From contig JADIZZ010000002.1 of NCBI GenBank assembly GCA_016704535.1, forward strand, positions 372,001-436,000: a DNA stretch of 64,000 bases, written 5' to 3'. A program made the position numbers and the translations under genes. Below are positions 59,373-64,000 of the stretch, piece by piece. The stretch comes from Betaproteobacteria bacterium. GTDB taxonomy: Bacteria > Pseudomonadota > Gammaproteobacteria > Burkholderiales > Burkholderiaceae_C. Every line of letters begins with the position of its first letter. Position 1 is the first letter of the stretch. Below the pieces are notes generated by a model. The model had not been told where the DNA came from. It saw only the letters and a program-made list of their open reading frames with translations, and ran no database searches.

Positions 59373-60551
59373 ATGTCACGTTGGCAACTGGCCCGCCGCG
59401 CCGAGCGGCTCAACCCCTCCACCATCCGCGAGATCCTGAAGATCACCGAGCGGCCGGGCATCGTGTCGCTGGCCGGTGGCCTGCCGTCGGCCGACACCTT
59501 TCCGGTGGCTGCGCTGCAGGAGGCCACGGCGCGTGTGCTGCGCGAGCAACCCCGCGAGGCCCTGCAGTACGCCGCCAGCGAAGGCCACGGCCCGCTGCGG
59601 GACTGGGTGGCGGCCGAGCTCGCCACGCAGGGGCTGCGCTGCGACGCGGCGCAGGTGCTCATCACCACCGGTTCGCAGCAGGGGCTGGACCTGGTGGGCA
59701 AGGTGCTGATCGACCCCGGCAGCACGGTGGCGGTGGAGTCGCCCACCTACCTCGGTGCGTTGCAGGCCTTTGCGCCCTACGAGCCCGAGTTCATCGCGCT
59801 GGAGGGCGACGACGAGGGCCCGCTGCCGGAGGCGCTGGCCAGCGCCCGGGGTGCCCGTTTCGTCTACCTGCTGCCCAACTTCCAGAACCCCACCGGCCGC
59901 TGCGTCGGCGCGGCGCGGCGGCTGGCGCTGGTGGCGCGCGCCGCCGCTCTGGGCCTGCCCATCGTCGAGGACAACCCTTACGGCGACCTGTGGTTCGACA
60001 CACCGCCGCCGCCACCACTGGCGGCCAGCGCGGGTGTCGGTGACGACGGCGGCGCGATTTACCTCGGTTCGTTCTCGAAGGTGCTGGCGCCGGGCCTGCG
60101 CCTGGGCTATGTGGCGGCGCCGAAGGCGATCTACCCCAAGCTGCTGCAGGCCAAGCAGGCCGCCGACCTGCACACGCCGGGCTTCAACCAGCGCATCGTG
60201 TTCGAGGTCATCAAGGACGGCTTCCTGCGCGACCACGTGCCCACCATCCGGGCGCGCTACAAGGTGCAGCGCGACGCGATGGCCGCGGCGCTCGACAAGC
60301 ACATGCCGCCCGGCTGCCGCTGGCAGCTGCCTGTCGGCGGCATGTTCTTCTGGCTCACGCTGCCAGCGCATATCGACGCCACGACGCTGCTGCCCGCAGC
60401 GGTTGAAGCCGGCATGGCCTACGTGCCCGGCAGCGCGTTCTTCCCGCAAGGCGGGCACGCGAACACGCTGCGCCTGAGCTTCGTGACGGCCTCGCCGGCG
60501 CAGATCGGGCAGGCCGTGGCCGCGCTGGGCCGCGTGCTGGCCGCGGCTTGA
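59373..60551 (+). CDS. Fold-I PLP aminotransferase (2-aminoadipate/aromatic type)
   Basis: A 392-residue class I/II aminotransferase. IVSLAGGLPSADTFPV, LQYAASEGHGPLRDWVA, YLLPNFQNPTGR (the coenzyme-contact Asn/Pro), VEDNPYGDLWF and Schiff-base Lys236 in GSFSKVLAPGLRLGY are all visible. The pattern with FPV...LQYA is that of LysN/AraT-like enzymes acting on 2-aminoadipate, aromatic or branched substrates. The exact amino donor is unreadable. It starts 21 bp after the exporter gene and 13 bp before the PhzF gene. Confidence 0.93.
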   Translation: MSRWQLARRAERLNPSTIREILKITERPGIVSLAGGLPSADTFPVAALQEATARVLREQPREALQYAASEGHGPLRDWVAAELATQGLRCDAAQVLITTGSQQGLDLVGKVLIDPGSTVAVESPTYLGALQAFAPYEPEFIALEGDDEGPLPEALASARGARFVYLLPNFQNPTGRCVGAARRLALVARAAALGLPIVEDNPYGDLWFDTPPPPPLAASAGVGDDGGAIYLGSFSKVLAPGLRLGYVAAPKAIYPKLLQAKQAADLHTPGFNQRIVFEVIKDGFLRDHVPTIRARYKVQRDAMAAALDKHMPPGCRWQLPVGGMFFWLTLPAHIDATTLLPAAVEAGMAYVPGSAFFPQGGHANTLRLSFVTASPAQIGQAVAALGRVLAAA

Positions 60552-60564
60552 AACGGAGCACGCG

Positions 60565-61398
60565 ATGAAGAGACATTTCCACCAGCTCGACGTCTTCAGC
60601 GCCGTGCCGCTGAAGGGCAACCCGCTGGCCGTGGTGCACGCCGCGCAGGGCCTGGACGACGCCACCATGGCGGCCTTCGCACGCTGGACCAACCTGTCGG
60701 AAACCACCTTCCTGCTGCCGCCCACCGACCCGGCCGCCGACTACCGCCTGCGCATCTTCACCCCCGGCGGTGAACTGCCCTTCGCCGGCCACCCCACGCT
60801 GGGCAGCTGCTGGGCCTGGCTGGCCGCCGGCGGCGTGCCGAAGGCGCCTCGCACGGTGGTGCAGGAATGCGGCGTGGGCCTGGTGCGTGTACGCCAGACG
60901 GCCGGGCGGCTGGCCTTCGCCGCGCCGCCGCTGCGCCGCACCGGGTCACTGGACGAAGTGCTGCTGCAGCGCATCGCCGCCGGGCTGGGGCTGGCGCGTG
61001 GCGACATCCTGCATCACCAGTGGGTCGACAACGGCCCGGGCTGGTGTGCCGTGATGCTGCGTTCGGCGGCGCAGGTGCTGGCCGTGCGCCCGGACACCAC
61101 GGCGCTGGGCGACCTGAAGCTGGGCCTGGTCGGTGCGCAACCGGCGGGGCATGCACGGCAGTTCGAGGTGCGTGCCTTCGTGCCCGGCATGGGCGTGCCC
61201 GAAGACCCGGTCACCGGCAGCCTGAACGCCGGGCTGGCGCAGTGGCTCATCGGTGCCGGGCTGGCGCCGCCGGTCTATATCGCCGGGCAGGGCGCGGCGC
61301 TGGGCCGCGACGGGCGGGTGTTCATCGAGCAGGCAGGCGACACGCTATGGGTGGGCGGCGACGTGGCCGCCTGCATCGAGGGCGAGGTGCAGCTGTGA
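60565..61398 (+). CDS. PhzF-family isomerase/epimerase-like protein
   Basis: A 277-residue PhzF-fold protein related to diaminopimelate epimerase. FHQLDVFSAVPLKGNPLAVV opens the fold, and Glu46 in NLSETTFLLPP is the general acid/base of PhzF. RIFTPGGELPFAGHPTLGS and GVPEDPVTGSLNAGLAQWL are family blocks. PhzF isomerises an aromatic precursor in phenazine synthesis; most relatives have unknown reactions, and no phenazine genes are here. Its stop overlaps the GTG of the VOC gene. Confidence 0.92.
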   Translation: MKRHFHQLDVFSAVPLKGNPLAVVHAAQGLDDATMAAFARWTNLSETTFLLPPTDPAADYRLRIFTPGGELPFAGHPTLGSCWAWLAAGGVPKAPRTVVQECGVGLVRVRQTAGRLAFAAPPLRRTGSLDEVLLQRIAAGLGLARGDILHHQWVDNGPGWCAVMLRSAAQVLAVRPDTTALGDLKLGLVGAQPAGHARQFEVRAFVPGMGVPEDPVTGSLNAGLAQWLIGAGLAPPVYIAGQGAALGRDGRVFIEQAGDTLWVGGDVAACIEGEVQL

Positions 61399-62063
61399 AG
61401 GCAGGCGCAGCGGGCGAGACCGCCGTCGACCACCTGGTGGCGGCTGCCGCGACGCTGGCGCAGGGTGTGGCCTGGTGCGAGGCCACGTTGGGCGTCACCC
61501 CCGGACCGGGCGGCCAACACGCGCTGATGGGCACGCACAACCGGCTGTTCAAGATCGGCAGCGCGGCCTTCCCCGAGACCTACTTCGAGATCATCGCCAT
61601 CGACCCCGACGCACCTGCGCCCGGACGCGCACGCTGGTTCGGGCTCGACGAACCCGCGCTGCAGGCGTGCATCGCGCAGCAGCCGAGGTTGGTGCACATG
61701 GTCGCGCGCTGCAGTGCGCTGCAGGCGCAACGGCAGGCGCTCGTCGATGCCGGCTGCCTACCCGGCGAAGTGGTAGCCGCCGGCCGCGACACGCCGCAGG
61801 GCCGGCTGCAATGGCTGATCACGGTGCGTGACGACGGCCGGCTGGAACACGGCGGCGCGCTGCCCACGCTGATCGAGTGGCAGGGCGTGCACCCGACGGC
61901 GGCGATGCCCGCATCGGGTGTCACGCTGCGCGCGCTGACCCTGCGCGGCCTGCCCGATGCGGCATGGTCGGCGCTGCGGCTGCGCGGCGTCGACCACCTG
62001 CCGTTGCCCGGCGCCGCGCTGCGCGCGACACTCGCCACGCCGCTGGGCGAAGTCACCCTGTAG
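61395..62063 (+). CDS. VOC/glyoxalase-like domain protein
   Basis: A 222-residue protein of the glyoxalase-like group. AVDHLVAAAATLAQGVAWCEATLGVTPGPGGQHALMGTHNRLFKIG holds the metal-binding His strand (DHLV) and GTHNRLF; YFEIIAIDPDAPAP the Glu strand. Start GTG 61395 overlaps the PhzF stop by four bases, implying coupling. Its reaction is unknown. It follows PhzF and precedes the AlaX-type gene by 10 bp. Confidence 0.8.
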   Translation: MKAGAAGETAVDHLVAAAATLAQGVAWCEATLGVTPGPGGQHALMGTHNRLFKIGSAAFPETYFEIIAIDPDAPAPGRARWFGLDEPALQACIAQQPRLVHMVARCSALQAQRQALVDAGCLPGEVVAAGRDTPQGRLQWLITVRDDGRLEHGGALPTLIEWQGVHPTAAMPASGVTLRALTLRGLPDAAWSALRLRGVDHLPLPGAALRATLATPLGEVTL

Positions 62064-62073
62064 TCCTGAACCG

Positions 62074-62808
62074 ATGACCGAAGAACTTTTCCGCGAAGAC
62101 GCCACGCTGCTGGAGTGCACGGCCACCGTGCTGGCGGTGGACGAAGCCGGCGTGATGCTCGACCGCACCGTGTTCTATCCGCTGGGCGGCGGCCAGGCGG
62201 GTGACGCGGGCACGCTGAGTACCGAGGCCGGCGCCGCGCTGAGCATCGTCGACACGCGCAAGCACAAGGACCGCCCTGGCGATATCGCGCACCTGCCCGC
62301 TGCCGGCAGCGATCTCGCCGCCTTCGCGCCCGGCACACGCGTCACCGCCCGCATCGACGCCAAGCGGCGGCTGGCGCACCGCCGCTTCCACACCGCCACC
62401 CACCTGCTGTGCGCGCTGGTGCCGCACCCGGTGGACGGCTGCAGCATCACGGCCGGCTACGCACGGCTGGACTTCCACATGACCGAAGCGCTGGACAAGG
62501 ACGCGCTGAACGCCGGCATCGCGCGCCTGGTGGCCGAAGCGCACCCGGTGCGCCACCGCTGGATCAGCGAAGCCGAACTCGACGCCAACCCGCAGCTGGT
62601 GCGCAGCATGAGCGTGCAGCCACCGCGCGGGCTGGGGCGCATCCGTGTGCTGGAGATCGAAGGTGTCGACCTGCAGCCCTGCGGCGGCACGCACGTGACG
62701 AACACCGCCGAGATCGGCCCCGTCATCGTCACGAAGATCGAGAAGAAATCAGCCATGACCCGCAGGGTCGTGCTCGGCTTTGCCGAGCGGGACGTCAGCC
62801 CGGGCTGA
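62074..62808 (+). CDS. AlaX-type alanyl-tRNA editing protein
   Basis: A 244-residue free-standing editing domain that deacylates Ser- or Gly-tRNA(Ala). Zinc-binding motifs are His106-x3-His110 (HTATH) and Cys203-x3-His207 (CGGTH). The second-added-domain signature FYPLGGGQAGDAG is at 35-46. Start ATG 62074 replaces an open frame from upstream. The C-terminus after IEKK is unusual: residues SAMTRRVVLGFAERDVSPG are encoded within a palindrome-rich repeat whose second copy lies 113 bp downstream. Last gene of the MocR-controlled operon. Confidence 0.9.
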   Translation: MTEELFREDATLLECTATVLAVDEAGVMLDRTVFYPLGGGQAGDAGTLSTEAGAALSIVDTRKHKDRPGDIAHLPAAGSDLAAFAPGTRVTARIDAKRRLAHRRFHTATHLLCALVPHPVDGCSITAGYARLDFHMTEALDKDALNAGIARLVAEAHPVRHRWISEAELDANPQLVRSMSVQPPRGLGRIRVLEIEGVDLQPCGGTHVTNTAEIGPVIVTKIEKKSAMTRRVVLGFAERDVSPG

Positions 62809-62914
62809 TTTCCGGGGTGCACTCATGTCCGCGCAGCGGACGTGACGAGCACACCAAGAAGAGCGCGATGACCCGCAGGGTCGTGCTCGGCTTTGCCGGG
62901 CCAGCCGCAGGCTG
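62745..62914. repeat. Palindrome-rich duplicated element at the AlaX gene end
   Basis: A 31-base sequence beginning ATGACCCGCAGGGTCGTGCT is present exactly twice (62755-62785 and 62868-62898). It contains hairpins GACCC-GCA-GGGTC and GCTCGGC-TTT-GCCGAGC. Copy 1 is enclosed by the inverted repeat GAAATCAGCC (62745-62754) / GGCTGATTTC (62803-62812), and GTCCGC-GCA-GCGGAC (62827-62841) lies between the copies. The first copy codes for the AlaX C-terminus. The codons before each copy differ synonymously (AAA TCA GCC versus AAG AGC GCG). Confidence 0.75.
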
Positions 62915-62951
62915 ATTGCCGACAAGCAGCGCGGCCCGGCCGCACATGGCG

Positions 62952-63407
62952 CTACTTCCTTCGGAACGTGTCGTGGCAGCTGTCGCAGCTTTGCCCCACC
63001 GCGCCCGCGGCGGTCTTGATCTGCTCGAGGTTGCCACTGCGGCCGGCCAGCAGCAGCTTGCCCACGTCGTCCTGGCTCTTGGCCACGGCGGCAGTCCACT
63101 TGTCCTTCTCGGCCCAGATCTCGGGCAGCGAGCGCGTGTTGCCGACCTTGTCGCTGCCCTCGACGAAAGCCGAGAACTGCAGCTTGTTGAGGGTGGCGAT
63201 GATCTCGATGTTCTCGGCCGCTGCCTTGGCCTCGAAGGGTACGCTCCCTCGGGTCATCGCGAAGAGCCGGCCCATGTGGCTGCTTTGCAGCGACATGGCG
63301 CTTTGGCGGTACTTCACGGCCTGTTCGGGGCGCTGGAACTGCGCGGCGGCCGGCAGGGCGGTGGCCAGCAAGGCGGCGGCCAGGGTGGCAAGGACAAGGT
63401 GCTGCAT
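62952..63407 (-). CDS. Cytochrome c'/c556-like class II cytochrome c
   Basis: A 151-residue periplasmic haem protein. Signal MQHLVLATLAAALLATALPAAAQ precedes a four-helix bundle; the haem site CDSCH lies near the C-terminus (VGQSCDSCHDTFRR), as in class II cytochromes c. AVKYRQSAMSLQSSHMGRLFAM supplies the axial Met candidate of c556-type members. These act in electron transfer or NO binding. It is divergent from the cytochrome b561 gene over a 215-bp gap, and the two may work together. Confidence 0.92.
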   Translation of the reverse strand: MQHLVLATLAAALLATALPAAAQFQRPEQAVKYRQSAMSLQSSHMGRLFAMTRGSVPFEAKAAAENIEIIATLNKLQFSAFVEGSDKVGNTRSLPEIWAEKDKWTAAVAKSQDDVGKLLLAGRSGNLEQIKTAAGAVGQSCDSCHDTFRRK

Positions 63408-63622
63408 GGGTCGGTGTCTCCGAAGGATTGAGGGTTCGCGACCCGGGCGCGCGCCGGCGGGCTAAGGGACGCCGGCGCAGTGTACGGAGCCAGACGCAGA
63501 CGCGTGCAGCCGGCACGGGCGCCGACCTCCGAAAGGAGGGGCATCGCCGCCGCGCCGGCCCGGACTCGGCAGGTCTGCCGAAGCGCGGTATGGTTGCAAG
63601 GTCTCCACGGAATCGCCCGTCG

Positions 63623-64000
63623 ATGCCCGAGCCTGCCACCGTTGCCATCCGCGTCTGGGACCTGCCCACGCGCATCTTCCACTGGACGCTGGCGCTGGCC
63701 GTGGCCGGCTCGGTGCTCAGCGCCAAGATCGGCGGCGACGCGATGGTCTGGCACTTCCGGCTCGGCTACCTGGTGCTCACGCTGCTGGCCTTCCGCATCG
63801 TGTGGGGCCTGGTCGGTGGGCGCTGGTCGCGTTTCGTCCGCTTCGCCTACGCGCCGGCCACCCTGCTGCGCTACCTTCGTGGCCGCGCCGCGCCACAGGA
63901 GCAGTTGGACGTCGGCCACAGCCCCACGGGCGCGCTGTCGGTGTTTGCGCTGCTGGGCGTGCTGCTCGTGCAACTGGGCACCGGGCTGGTGGCCGACGAC
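63623..64000 (+). CDS. Cytochrome b561-family membrane protein (3' truncated)
   Basis: A 126-residue N-terminal part; the gene runs off the window. MPEPATVAIRVWDLPTRIFHW begins the b-type cytochrome pattern, with the haem-ligand-type His in RIFHW, a second in MVWHFRLGY, and GHSPTGALSVFALLGVLL before a further helix. Members pass electrons between quinones and periplasmic cytochromes c such as the class II cytochrome encoded divergently. The gap 63408-63622 shows no promoter or other element that I can support. Confidence 0.85.
   Translation, partial: MPEPATVAIRVWDLPTRIFHWTLALAVAGSVLSAKIGGDAMVWHFRLGYLVLTLLAFRIVWGLVGGRWSRFVRFAYAPATLLRYLRGRAAPQEQLDVGHSPTGALSVFALLGVLLVQLGTGLVADD

Noticed and set aside
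60565..61398. Phenazine biosynthesis cluster suggested by the PhzF gene
   Set aside because: No other phz genes are present; PhzF relatives occur widely with unrelated functions.

Overview
The window is about 69-70% GC by eye, with dense operons, GTG starts and TACAAT/TATAAT-type -10 boxes. The gene set (GTP-dependent PEP carboxykinase, purU, gshB, an Oar-like TonB receptor, a membrane-anchored cytochrome c, a class II cytochrome c) fits a betaproteobacterium of the Burkholderiales, probably the Rubrivivax/Leptothrix/Roseateles side. That placement is inferred from composition and family content only. I see no prophage, insertion sequence, CRISPR array or rRNA.

Layout. 1-9 kb: the end of a peptide-type ABC importer, a fragment of a Crp/Fnr regulator, an exosortase-type CPBP protease, rlmJ divergent from an Old Yellow Enzyme, a MOSC protein, pckG, a metallophosphoesterase, a universal stress protein and a TetR repressor. 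9-20.8 kb: a YegD-like Hsp70, a UPF0149 protein, an Acg-type nitroreductase with its own TetR gene behind a multi-palindrome operator, mmsA, a PhoX phosphatase, a NitT/TauT-type ABC importer and an SDR. 20.8-27.4 kb: one 1,852-residue gene joining two alpha/beta-hydrolase (lipase-like) domains, an uncharacterised alpha/beta region, a CHAT caspase-like protease and TPR repeats, just downstream of rlpA. This is the best candidate for an undescribed system.

28.9-46.3 kb, all on the minus strand, is a carbohydrate locus. A GH1 beta-glucosidase and a LacI regulator are followed by an Oar-like TonB receptor, a GH144-type endo-glucanase, an ABC sugar importer (binding protein and two permeases, no ATPase), a 1,015-residue exported protein with an alpha/alpha-barrel-like C-terminal half, an esterase and a GH94-type phosphorylase. 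Most of these genes overlap or nearly abut. The GH144 and long GH94 pair points to beta-1,2-glucan. The proposed path is cleavage outside the inner membrane, uptake through the outer membrane and by ABC import, phosphorolysis, then beta-glucosidase. Three near-identical LacI-type 14-mers flank the GH1 gene.

46.5-64 kb: tRNA-Arg(CCG), a cytochrome c, a minus-strand purU/NTF2/YheT/unknown operon, and a plus-strand operon of an ABC-2 exporter, gshB and a questin-oxidase-like protein, followed by uup. Next come a conserved unknown and a MocR regulator divergent from an EamA exporter/aminotransferase/PhzF/VOC/AlaX operon whose 3' end carries a palindrome-rich repeat. A cytochrome c556-like gene and a truncated cytochrome b561 gene close the window.

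Gene-free stretches over 300 bases are 804-1295 (the Crp remnant, otherwise nothing clear), 4729-5073 (a palindrome upstream of pckG) and 11475-11815 (a terminator, a short tandem repeat and an operator).
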